From contig JANBPU010000177.1 in NCBI GenBank assembly GCA_027575805.1, positions 1 through 33,108 on the forward strand: DNA of 33,108 bases. The letters are read 5' to 3'. Each line of letters begins with the position of its first letter. Within the stretch, counting starts at the first letter, position 1. A program made the translations under genes and the position numbers. Shown in pieces: positions 1 to 11,384 of this stretch. The stretch is from Mycoemilia scoparia (taxonomy: Eukaryota > Kickxellomycota > Kickxellomycetes > Kickxellales > Kickxellaceae). The notes below the pieces were generated by a model. That model had not been told where the DNA came from. It saw nothing but the letters and a program-made list of their open reading frames with translations, and ran no database searches.

Positions 1-105
1 CTGTTATGTTCGGAGCTCCTATAGCTCCGTGGTATGTTTGCTACCCTGGGGAATACCGGGTCGCTCACTGCCTAACATTTAGCCCTTCAAAAATAATCTC
101 CCATA
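1..105. mobile_element. MITE, right end (left end outside window)
   Basis: The right terminus, CCCTTCAAAAATAATCTCCC followed by ATA, matches the right terminus of the other TA-flanked elements in this window. The part that is visible differs inside from those copies and is GC-richer. It contains a 7-bp hairpin (CGGAGCT 11-17 with AGCTCCG 23-29) and further short stems up to about position 62. Just inside the terminus the sequence ATTTAGC mirrors GCTAAAT at the left end of the copy at 23285, so the two may belong to the same subfamily. The element is cut by the window edge, so its length is unknown. Confidence 0.6.
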
Positions 106-2918
106 TTGTGTATGTATAAATTTATGTATGTCGTTACCTAACACAGACAAACACAAGGGCACAGACTGACTGACTGACAACCTCCGTCTTTGTAAATTCC
201 AATTATTAGAAATGCCCAATCTGGATCGAAGTCAAAAAATGCTCCATGCATTGATTAATTACTCGGTTCACATATACTTTATTATTTTAGTGAATGTATT
301 AGTTTAATAGTCATTGAGATGTGAATCTGGGTGTATGTATCTATGAAATAAACCACTGGTTGGGCTATTATTATTATTGTTATTATTATTGAGTTTAAGA
401 TAAGCCCCATGATAAATGGTATAAACTTTAGCCACACATATTTAAACCATTTGAGATGACCTGAAAAAAAAAAGACAGATAGTGCTAAAACAGCTATCCT
501 CAATAAAGTTTTAACCACTTGGAAGGAGGATGGGTGGGGGCCTGTTTTTGTTTTTTTAGGATTGAATAATAGGGATAAAATTGCGCTGCTTATGGCCATC
601 ACCACACCACTGGCAACATGAAATACGATATACTACAGAGTCTTGCAATGGGAACAACACCTACACCCAGATATAGATTTTTGATATAACTTCTTGTATA
701 ACAACACGGACATCATGGTTACCAGCATGATTGCAGTGTGTCAAACAAGAGTGGATTGGTGGTGTGTTTGGAAATTATAATTTGCCATTTTGTTTATAAA
801 TAAAACAAAAACAAATAAAGATTACGACCTCATCGGTTGGTAAATCATTTTTAATGGCAGTCTTTTGTAGTCAAGATTGGCGAAATGATATACTAGATAC
901 ACTGTCTGGAGTCATACTACTGGTAACAACAGATTAATAGCTTGACAGAGAAAGTTGATCACAAGAGTAAAATTTTACATTTCGCAATATTGTTTTGACA
1001 TGGCGAATTGGTTTTTGTTTTTTTCAATGTTTAACCCAAGTCGTTAATGTTTTAAAGTAATGCCCGATCTTTTGGGTATGTGTAATTTTTTAAACTCCGC
1101 TATTCGTCTTTCTTCTCACTGCTCTCGCCAAACTTATTTTTGAAAAACTACTGTAAACAAATATAAGCTGATAAATACATACACATACACATGGCCAACC
1201 ACAGCTGATATTTTAGTATATTGAGAGAGAGAGAGAGAGAGAAATAATAAGCACTGCTTTATTAATCGATGTTACCTTTGTTAGGCTTATTATTATTATT
1301 ATTATTATTATTACTAACAATGTTGTTATGATTGCTAATTGTGTATAACCTTGGTCTAAGTTGCTTCTTATCAACTAGAGATAACAACAATGATAATAAC
1401 AACAAACCCAAGTTAAAAATTTGACATATACAATACAATATGGTGTCAAGGTTGATTTAAAGAGTATTATAGTGTGGCTTGTGATGTTACTCGCACCTAA
1501 AAGTATATTTTTGTATACATCTTTAAGCTTCATATATAGGGTTAGTTAGTTTTACTTGAATAGCAAACATATAACAATTGCCAATAGACACAACAATGCC
1601 TATTATTATGTTTAGATTGGCTGTAAACAACTTGGCCACAACTATATAATCTTCTTTGATTCTTCAAAACTTTGCGCTTGTTCGACTATATACTTTCACA
1701 ATCACGTATATACAACTAGAAATTCAAAATTCTGGTATCGCCACTATCATTGCTATTATCCATATCTTTGTTTTATTTGTTTTTCTTGTGGAATATAAAA
1801 GCTATAGCATTATCCCGAAATAACCACACTGAAATATATATATTTATAAACTAATGTATACAAAAAGCCGTTGTTGTAAATGATATTTTGAAATGATGTG
1901 ATTGTAATGGCCCAACAAATACACTAACACATGTCTTTAAAAGCAATCTTTGATCTCATAATAATACGCTTATAAGCTGACATTTAGTGTATCTGCCTTT
2001 CTGTCACCAATAAGGTAAACCCCCAAAAATATTATCATACTCGATTTAGAAACTGCAGCGTCTATTATATGTATTTAGCTTTATTGTATTATTCTTTGGG
2101 ATTAAATTGGGTAAAGATTTACATTTATATTGGCTTTATTTTTAAGCATATATCTATCACATGTGGATTGTTGACTGGCTGATTGATAAGCCATTTGGTA
2201 GTCAGTTTTTTGGTTTGTTTATTTGTTTATATTTTTCAATCCTGATGGTCTTTTTGAAACGGTTTGTTAGGTGCTTATTTATTGCAACAAATAAATATGA
2301 GTAGTCAAATTCTTGTTATCGCTACCGTATAGTGCTAATGCACCATTTAATTAAGTATATATACAACTAATGAGTAGTACGACATCTCTCTCTCTCTCTT
2401 TATGTGTATCTATGGACTTTTTTGGTCTAATGACTTTGGTTGAATACGCACACACACACACAAAAACCTGGACCTTGATAAATTTATAGATGCCAATGTC
2501 AGTGGCTATTGTTTTTATTGTGGTGGTTGGAAAAATCCCACTGTTGCTTTAATGCATAAATGCAAACACATGCACATAGAGAGTAAGAAAGCATTAGTTG
2601 GGGATGTGATAACACCTACAGACACATGTATTTGTGATAAATAGACTTGTCAGATTTTGAAATACACTACATGAAAATGTAAACAACACTTTGCATAATT
2701 ACACTCAATTTTTTGTTGGTCTTGAGCATATTTTTCTCTCTCCATACACTAACAAAGACTATTTGGTTTAAATCTAATAGCACAACAATTGAATCCAATC
2801 CAATTGCTGAGAATGTAGCACCTGAAAGTTTATTTACTTTCTATATTGATTGACACCCGTTCATCAAGTGATTTTGTGTCTCTATGTATGTGTAATAGGC
2901 TTTTTAGCTTTATACTCA
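106..2918. other. AT-rich intergenic DNA, no gene seen
   Basis: No reading frame with coding character was found. The stretch is AT-rich with scattered simple repeats: (GA)n at about 1223-1242, (TTA)n at about 1286-1314, short (TC)n near 2387-2400 and (CA)n near 2448-2461. The only longer frame, on the minus strand at 282-605, is a low-complexity hydrophobic frame over TTATT repeats and is not supported as a gene. Confidence 0.6.
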
Positions 2919-3037
2919 AAAGGGTAACTATTTTTGAAGGGTGACCATCTACTAACAGATGGTGATCGCTCATTTGGCTGTAGTTTCCCCTTTAATCGTT
3001 GGCCACCAAAAGTCACCCTTCAAAAATTATGATCCAA
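2919..3037 (+). mobile_element. MITE copy A1
   Basis: The inverted termini read GGGTAACTATTTTTGAAGGG on the left and CCCTTCAAAAATTATGATCC on the right. The interior contains CTCATTTGGCTG, then CCCCTTTAATCGTTGG and CCACCAAAAGTCACCC. The copy at 23167 has the same interior in the opposite orientation. The outermost bases are mutated (AAAGG and CCAAA instead of TATGG and CCATA), so the TA target site is no longer intact and this looks like an older copy. It has no coding capacity, so it would depend on a transposase encoded elsewhere. Confidence 0.75.
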
Positions 3038-3525
3038 AAGAGGCAGAGAGCAGCTAAGCGAACTGATGAATAAGAGTGTGGATTTGTATTGCATTGTAGA
3101 AAATTCCATGTGTAACCATGTCATGGTTCGTGGCATGAAAACCAAATAGAAAAATCCGGCTTTTTATGAAGCAGGAGGGGTGCGAGGGAAGAGAGAAAGA
3201 AAGATGAATAGAGTGATTGTCTCAATTAGACTAAATATATATATATTAAGTTGTTGTATACACTAAAGAAGTGGACCGCAAGGGAAAGGGTCAACCAATG
3301 AGTCATTTAGTCAGTTATAATATGTAGCGAGATGGTAAGCAAACAAGTGTTATGCCATCTATTATTACTAATATTGCTAAAACAAATAACATTAAGGGCT
3401 AAGTCTTCACTGTAAAGAGGCTGGTTGGTTATACAGAGATCATTCATCATGCTCTAAAAAGGAGAGTCGTACTTTTTAAATTATTATCCTACACAAGGAC
3501 CACCAGTCCCAGTTGATGCTGTCTG

Positions 3526-3940
3526 ATGTTATCTCCACAGTTTATTGGCTTCTACATATATACAGAGAAAAGCTTGAGTCCATGTTTTATCAGAAAGCTG
3601 GTATCAGAAACAAACCAAGCTAGCCAAGATTTAACCTTGTATTTTGACTTCCTGGGATGTGCATATGTGTGCAAAGCCGTTGGGTTTAACTCGGATACTG
3701 ATATTTCCAATATTGATAGAATCGGATCGAGCCCTTAAAAGCACGGTTAGATGGCATTCAAGTACAAAGCAGGTTTCTCATGACATCCTTTTGAAACGGT
3801 TCGAAGATAAAAATGGTTTGGCAAAGTCGTAGCTCTATAAGCACTTTTTGTCATATAAAAAAGGTTTAAACTTTTTTCATGATCTCACGGGTCTTTCAAG
3901 TAAACCAAAAGGCTTACGTGTAGCTACTTTGGCAATGTAG
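3526..3940 (+). pseudogene. Coding-like scrap, probably a decayed ORF
   Basis: Two overlapping plus-strand frames have protein-like composition, unlike the surrounding AT-rich DNA. The first runs to the TAA near 3736 and ends in a segment reading GFNSDTDISNIDRIGSS. The second enters near 3644, contains TVRWHSSTKQVSHDILLKRF, has one TAG near 3829 and stays open to the TAG at 3938. Joining them needs one frameshift near 3720-3735 and one stop read-through, which is the usual look of a dead gene or transposon piece. I do not recognise the family. It could also be chance, since each half is short. Confidence 0.25.
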
Positions 3941-4353
3941 AATATAAGGTTAAATAAAAATTGCTAATTCCATAATGTAATAAAGCATTATTTAGAGTCG
4001 GATCCCACGCCTCATTGTTTAGTATAAAGCACACTGAAAAAATGTTGTGGCATACTGGTTTATGTAGGATATAGTGCTGTTTTGTTTTTAAGCAATCCCT
4101 ATCACTGTTTACCACAAACAACAGTTTTTACTATACCATTTATGTTAACAAAGTATCTGTGGGAATGAACCTTGTTGTATTATTATTTTTCTTTTTTTTT
4201 TCTTGGTTGGTGGGTTGCATAAGAGCCTTGCTTGCTCTCATTTAGAAAAACCAGGCAGAAACGTGTCTCCTAGGCATAGTCTCTTTTTTCCATTTTGCAG
4301 CTGAGTGATAGTAAAGCTCTTTGAATCATGCTTCAGTTACCCATGTAAATACA

Positions 4354-4459
4354 TATGGATCATAATTATTGAAGGGTGTGTGATTATAGGGGCAATCCCA
4401 GCCAAATGGATGTCCAGTTTTACTAGTGAACTTTCACCCTTCAAAAATAATCTCCCATA
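4354..4459 (-). mobile_element. MITE copy B1
   Basis: The element is flanked by TA on both sides. Its inverted termini contain TTATTGAAGGGTG on the left and CACCCTTCAAAAATAATCT on the right. The interior read on the reverse strand contains ACTAGTAAAACTGGACATCC followed by ATTTGGCTG, which closely matches the copy at 19646. About 106 bp long, non-coding, in reverse orientation relative to 19646. Confidence 0.8.
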
Positions 4460-4702
4460 TACTAAATTCAATTCAATAAATATCTAGATGTCTACCGCAC
4501 AATCTATTCTATTGTATTCAACACTGAGCTTCATAACTAAAATATCTTATAAGCTGGAATATATCTTATAAACATGGGTATTCTTCATACCATTATACTA
4601 TAGTATTATAATAGCAAAACACCATTTTGTGATGTTGGATTAAATATATACAGAGATCCGATAGTGGTGATATTAAAATGGACACTATAGCCATAAACTC
4701 AC

Positions 4703-4830
4703 CAACAATTTCATGTTCAATATTATATATCTCAATTTCAATTTCTACAAAGCCATGGGGTAAGGCATCTCGCGTCGTGGGAAATAAAGAAAAATAAATT
4801 CTTAATCTAAATGCCCTTTGTCTCACAACA
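4703..4830 (-). other. Possible isolated exon, unidentified
   Basis: On the minus strand an acceptor-like ATTCATAG precedes an open segment that includes FSLFPTTRDALPHGFVEIEI and ends at a donor-like GTGAGT (4702-4697). Composition is more protein-like than the neighbouring DNA. No convincing partner exons were joined to it, and the open frame continues past the donor. It may be an exon of an unrecognised spliced gene, a gene relic, or chance. Confidence 0.2.
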
Positions 4831-7800
4831 CTATGAATAAAAATGAGAATGCAGATGTTGAATATATCCTCAAAAGTAATTAAAACTTTTTTAGTAAAAA
4901 TAACAGTAGTATGGTATTGCTTTAAAAGGAAAAGAGGGTAAATTTGATAAAATTTCTCTCAGGAACTAACACATTCCCCAATTTTATTTGATAGTCAAAT
5001 TCAAATTGAGAATGTGCCACATTCATGCTTTAAATCAATCTTTTGGGTAAAATATGTAGAATATCTCTTTTTCCTACTGAGAAAAGGAAATATATATCAA
5101 ATAAAATTAGGCTTCAAAAGGTATATATCTATATTTACACACGCATATGGATAGGTAGATTGATAGATTATAGCTGACTGTGAGTAAGTACATATAGCTT
5201 TGGATTGAAATCCTCATGTGATGTGGTTCATCTTTCTAGCCGGATAATGCTATTTACAAAATAAAATGATATTAACTAATAAAATTCGTCTTATAGCATC
5301 CATATCTCTCATTTCAATTTAAAAATAGTAAATCAAATATATCAGATTCATATTTATGTTTATGTTCAGAAAAGATCAATCCATTTCCGCTATAGTAATA
5401 ATAGGAATTGGCGCTTCAACCAATTATAATGAACCTCATTATACTTTTTCTATTGTAAAAAAAACCTAAATTATTATAGAATTTTATAGTTTATATACAC
5501 ACAGACAGAATAAATCTTGTGACCACTCAATTAACTTAGCCAATAGACGAACAAAAATGAGTAGTTCTCATGAATGAAGTTAACACCCGAATTGACACAT
5601 GTCATAACACAATAATAACTATATAATCTCTATATCTCTCATAGAAAAGCAGTAAATTCTCTATAAATGTTATCTCATTATTATTGCTATTGTGCTCACG
5701 CATTTACATTTATGCTTTTAAACATTAGCCAATGAAATGATTTATTCTTGTCATGAGCCAGTGAGAGAGCTAAGAAACCGAAAAAAGAGAAAGAAAGATA
5801 TTAAAAGGAGCTGCTTCAAGGAAAACGTGTGATCAAAATCTGAGAGCGTTATGGTGATAAATTACTCAGATATATTAGTAGTAGTAGTAGTAGTAATAGT
5901 GATATCAAACATGGATGTGCCTTATTTTATTTTTGCTGTATTTATCTAAAAATACTTAAAGTACACTCTCTCCCCCCCTCTCTCTCTCTCTTTATCTTTT
6001 TCTCTGTCTATTCATTTTTTTCGCACACTCAAAATAACTACTATAATTATTCATGATTTTCTCACTCATTCACACCCTTGAAATTCACATTTGCAAATAT
6101 TTGTGTGGGTATATGTCTGTATTTAAGCATGCACATACAGCCTCAATTACAATTGTTATTAATAAACTTTATAGTTTTGTAAAATAGCAGTAATAATAAT
6201 TACAATAAGGAAAGAATGAGAGAATTGGGAGAGATGGGAAAAAAGAAGGTTGGATCAAATACAGCCATACATTTGTATAATTATAATTATTTGTTTTATT
6301 TTTATTTAAAAGATAAATAGAGAATGATACATATATTAAACCATTGTCCTCTCTTCATTTCTATTACTGTAACCATGGTAAACAAACTTTTCAAATCTCT
6401 TTACATGACGCAAGGTGCCGATTATCGTTGCCTTTATTATTAGTATTATTGACGCGACTGCTACTTTTATGACTGAGAGACATATGTAGGTATATGGAAA
6501 TGGCTATAGGCTATATAGAATGTAATTATAGATTTAGAACAGATTGTATAGATGCTTAGATAGATCGACTACTTTTGTATTTTTTTGTTCAGTAAAGCAA
6601 AATTTATACCAAATTTAAGTATAGGCATGTAGGTTCTTTAATATAGCATCATCCCCATACCCTATATACTAATCTAGTATATACTCGCCTTTTGTAGGAA
6701 GTCAGTCAGCCAGTCAGTCTTGGCTGAGAAACAAGTTGTTAACTATAGAGGTACAATTTTTCTATGTATGACAATACACCGATATACAGAATATGACTAT
6801 ACACACAACTATTATATTTATTAAATTGCCCACTATACATTCATGTAAATGTATTGAGGTAACAATTGAACAACAATATCTGACCATATATTTATTCTTG
6901 CAACTCTAACCCCTTATCCACAACTCTTTACAAAGCTCCTCCTCCCCTTATACCTATTGTTTGTCTTTGTTGAACGGGTAAGAGTATGAAGAACACAGAG
7001 TAGAATTAGAAACATTGGTAGCTTCGGCGAAACGTTGTTAAAAATGGGAATACTTACCAACAATCTAAAACAACAATCACAATAGAAGTTATACATTTAT
7101 TTGAAACTCCAATTCAATTCAATAATTCCTTTGTCTTTTACTTTTTTCTTTTTCCCTGGTTAGTTGGTTAAGACTTACCACCCCCCCCCTCCTTCTCCTC
7201 CTCCTCTCTTTCTTTTTTTCTTTCTTCTCTCCTTTGGTACTTTTATACCTATATACGCCTATATGAACAACGACACTTGATAACTTCCCAAGACAGACAG
7301 TCAAACTTTATGCAGAGCACAGGCAATAATAAACAATGCGTTGCTTTTATAAATTCCCACAGACAAGCAATCTACCTCCATGGCTGGATGTATTATATAT
7401 CCACCCATCAATCAAAAAGCTATTACACAAAATGACTTTATAACGATTTATACATATATTTGCATAAACTTTTGGTGGTGGTGGTGGCGTAATGAGGAGG
7501 GAGAGTGGGGGTGGCATGACAACTAATGTTTTATGTGTATATATATAATACACCCCCATTTAGCTGCGGTAGATTTTTCTGGCTTTATTACTTGGCTTGG
7601 ATTCATGGCTGATATTTATTATCGTACTAGACCTCTCTCTCTCTCTGTCTACCTCCCCCCTTCATATTCGGCAAAGTGATGATGTATTGAATAGTGTTAG
7701 TGACTGCGTTGGTTGTGGTCGTAATGTCACTATCGTTTATTATCAGATGCTGTTACTGCGTATATACCTTTAAATGTATGACATAATCATTTATGTAGAA

Positions 7801-9002
7801 TATTTTTGAATATTCGTGCAAGGGTATCTTAAATGTTGTCAGTTAGAAGCTGGCAATTATCCCATTGGACCTTTATACAAGCTAAATTTTAAACTAAACC
7901 GAGGTTGTAGTTGGGTATGACATCTATGTTACATTGTTAGTATAGTAAAGAATTTGAAAAGTATATGGCTCGCTATGTGTGTGCCAATACTCAAAGTGTA
8001 GATGAGGTATTTATATTTAAATGCACCATTGACACATATATTTCTTGGCAAGAGAAATGTTATCATGTATATCTCTCTTTATTATCTGTGTCTGGTTAGA
8101 ACGGTGCTATAACCACTATTCCAAAAGAGTGACCACCCTGATGGGGGGAGGTTATCAAGGCTGTATTTAAGGATTTATTGGGCGTATATTGTTGGGTGAG
8201 GCCTATATTCCAACAGTATCCAAGTATAAAATAGAGAGAGAGAGAGAGAGAGTAGACTGATAGAACTATACAGGGAGAAATGACTGTGGTACCATTATAG
8301 ATATCGAAACTACAGTAGTATACATATAGTGGACGGTTATTATGTGACTACTATGGTTAGTAGTGGGGCAATAAACTATCAAATTACACAGAGTCAAAAG
8401 TTAAGCGCAGACCCCAGACCCAGATACTTACACAGACATGCGAAGAAAGTCGTAGACACAGTTATGCTTAACCCCGCCATATCACCACCAACATGTGTTA
8501 AATAAAGTATAAGGACAACTAGGATTTACAACAATCAAGACAGACAGACAGAGGGAAAATCCAAAAAACTATAACACAAGTGTAAAAATTATGCAACCAT
8601 TTACACGCACATACATAAAGGACTTACATCTGAAGAATAACACAAAAGCTGGATTTCAAATTTTCTTGTGACTTTATTAAATTAACACCATCATTAGGCC
8701 TGGCAATAGTATATATTTAAGTTGTGATAAGTTTCTCATCATCGCTAGTTAGAGAAGAGTAATAAAAGCAGACCCAACAATAATCGGATTTTCAAAAAAA
8801 TCGATCTTCAAAAAAATCCTTTTGAATGTTTTATCTTTGCTGTTGTCGGTCCAAACTTTAGCTCCAGATACCGCGGTCGCAACAGTTGCTAATGACATTG
8901 CATTTACATATTATTCAACAATAGAAAAAATTGATACACATGTTGTTTGTATTATGTATGTACTATGTATATCCATAATCTTTTTCTTTATATTTGAATA
9001 AG
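4831..9002. other. AT-rich intergenic DNA with microsatellites
   Basis: No gene was found. Simple repeats include (AGT)n at about 5876-5897, a CT-rich tract at about 5967-5995, a C/T tract at about 7181-7230, and (AG)n at about 8233-8253. A short duplication TCAAAAAAATC occurs twice near 8793 and 8808. A minus-strand frame of 34 codons near 4920-5020 looks mildly protein-like but has no supporting splice structure. Confidence 0.55.
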
Positions 9003-9110
9003 TGGTCAAAGTTCACAAGGCTTTGGGCAAAATTGGTCCCTGGGAGTTGCATATGGATTGGCTGATGAGGACCTATTTCTGCCTCCCATGGATTCGATCA
9101 CTATAGTGAA
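9003..9110 (+). repeat. Dispersed repeat D, copy 1
   Basis: About 100 bp with the recurring blocks GTTCACAAGGCTTTGGGC, GGTCCCTGGGAGTTGCATAT and CTATTTCTGCCTCCCATG, ending near GATCACTATAGTGAA. The same blocks in the same order occur at 19529, 23067 and 32755, and reversed at 31603. Non-coding. The family is unnamed here; it could be a MITE or a SINE-like element. Confidence 0.7.
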
Positions 9111-9264
9111 ATCTTCCCAAATAAAGGACTTTATAATAAATGATACCACTATTACATGATGTTTATTTATTTATATATTTCTATAATGCTGTACATCGCC
9201 AGCACCATTTAACAACGCACAGGATACATGGTGCTTACATACACAAGCTGTATATTTTGTGTAT

Positions 9265-9789
9265 GTATGCATGTATGTATGTATGTATGTGCAGTGGGAA
9301 ATAAGGGTTATACAGCCAACAGCAATAACTGTAGTTTTATTAGTAGCGGCCATTATATAAAGTGTTGAATGTGATATGATATAATATAATATAATCCGGG
9401 GCATTTTTATAACGATGATACTAATTAAGAAATGGCACCCCCGTAAGGTCAAGGTTATAGTTGATCAACAACCACAGCAAAAATCATTATGGATAGTTGG
9501 GACTTGTTTGGGGGTCAAGAGTGTTACCATTATTAGTAGTAGTGACTGTTAAAGTTGCTTCTATCAAAGCCAATGTTAGTAAATCATTTTACAATTTTTG
9601 GATATGTTTGTGTATCGGTCCGGAGCGTTCAAGGTTCCGTTATAATAAAAGCTTATAAACTCATAACCTGTTTACTTGTGTTATATTTTTAAATATCTAA
9701 TAAACTTTGTTTTCCCACATTTGCTTTATTACCTTGCTTATATGTGGGTAACTATCTAACTAACTAACTATCTATCTATCTATCTATCT
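9265..9789. repeat. Tetranucleotide microsatellites
   Basis: A (GTAT)n tract lies at about 9265-9290, and CTAA/CTAT tracts at about 9757-9789. Ordinary slippage repeats in otherwise featureless AT-rich DNA. Confidence 0.7.
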
Positions 9790-9977
9790 GTGCGGTGTTT
9801 TAAATATAAAGCTTGACAGAGAGAGGGAAGGACGGAGATCATGTGGTTTAGACTGCGTGTACATAATTATTATAACCTTGAGATGGGTTTTTAACAATAA
9901 AATATGAGTTAAAAATAAATCTATACCTAGTCTTTAAAATGCTGCTTGAATCAGTTGACTAAAAATTAACTCCGTTG

Positions 9978-10157
9978 ATGAATTTGTACAACTACAATAA
10001 CAGTAACAATACGGGACCAAAAAGGGCTTATTGGCACTTGATTAGATGGTTTGCAGGAATTCCAATAAAATCCAAAACAAAATCCCTCTATAATTATCCA
10101 AAAACAACAATTGTAGACCAAGTAGTCAAGAATTGGTTCTCCCCTTGGTTTGGTTAG
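9978..10157 (+). CDS. Small ORF, basic Trp-rich, unsupported
   Basis: A 59-residue frame starts at ATG 9978 and ends at TAG. It is basic and unusually rich in aromatic residues for chance translation; its middle reads GPKRAYWHLIRWFAGIPIKS and its end VVKNWFSPWFG. No domain is recognised. There is no neighbouring gene and no clear splice site to extend it. It may be a small gene, one exon, or a chance frame. Confidence 0.2.
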   Translation: MNLYNYNNSNNTGPKRAYWHLIRWFAGIPIKSKTKSLYNYPKTTIVDQVVKNWFSPWFG

Positions 10158-11351
10158 TCGAGCATATTTTATTTTGCCAAGTACATACACACACACACAC
10201 ACAAGCACATACAAAGCGTCATGAATTTTTGAATAGACCAAAGTTTATAAACCCAGATTCCACCTGACCATCCATGTATTTTCTTATACAGATGGCTGAG
10301 TGGGGGGTTTTAATGTGAATGACAATGTAAATCATAGATTTTCAAGTTTAAAATTTTGTTGCATCTCACAGGTGAAAAACCTGATCAAATCTTGGCAATA
10401 TTTGCATATATGAAAACAGCAGCATTATATTAAACTTTCTTCACACACAAGCGCTCTCTCTCTCTCTCTCTCTCTCTCATTTTCTGTCTCGCTCTCTCTC
10501 TCTGACCATATAGAAATAAAGCTCAACAAAATCCTACTGTTACTACAAATGACCAATCAATGATGTTACTTTAAACTATAAAACTAGTTTATTTCTAGAT
10601 TATTTAGTTTTGTGTGTGTGATACCACTTTTTGTCAAATGATAATAGCTTAAAGAATGTTTTAGAGAGGTTTGGACTATGTGAGTGTGTGCAAAATCAAG
10701 ACTAACATACTTTGTTGATGTTTGCTTACTTTTCCCCCCTCCTTTGACCTTAGTCTGTATTTTGTTGACTTGTATATGTATTTTTTCTGCTTCTTTTGCA
10801 ATTAACAAGTAAATCTACATACATCCCTCAACAGTACAACCGACAACTACCAGCATCAATAATGACTTGTTTTAAAACCAAACATTTCTCTACAAAAATA
10901 AGTCTTGCTTACCATCACCATTACTTAATAAAACCATTATAGTAATACCTTTCAAGTAGATACAAAACAGTGAGAGCGAGACTTTGAATTATTCTGATTA
11001 TATTATTATAATAATGTATATGTACGCTAACAATAAGAAAATCCCCTACATTTTGAATAAATTCATACATCTGTCTGTAAATTTATATGCAGATGTATTA
11101 TTAATGAATTATGAATGTAAATATATGCAAATATTAGGTTAGATTTAAACCCTACTACTACTACTACTACTACTACTCTCTACCATAGTATTTCATGTTA
11201 ACTCTGCTAATAACTTTGTATATAAATGAATGTGTCCCGGGTTATAAATATATGTTGTTGTTGTATTAGTGCTTAAAATAAATAAATAGATTCGAAATGT
11301 TTCTTTTCTTGAGAATGTGAAACCATGACATATATATATATATATATATAT

Positions 11352-11384
<33 letters not shown>

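Noticed and set aside
10454..10478. Regular short repeats as a CRISPR-like array
   Set aside because: These and the other tracts are microsatellites without spacers, and the genome is eukaryotic.
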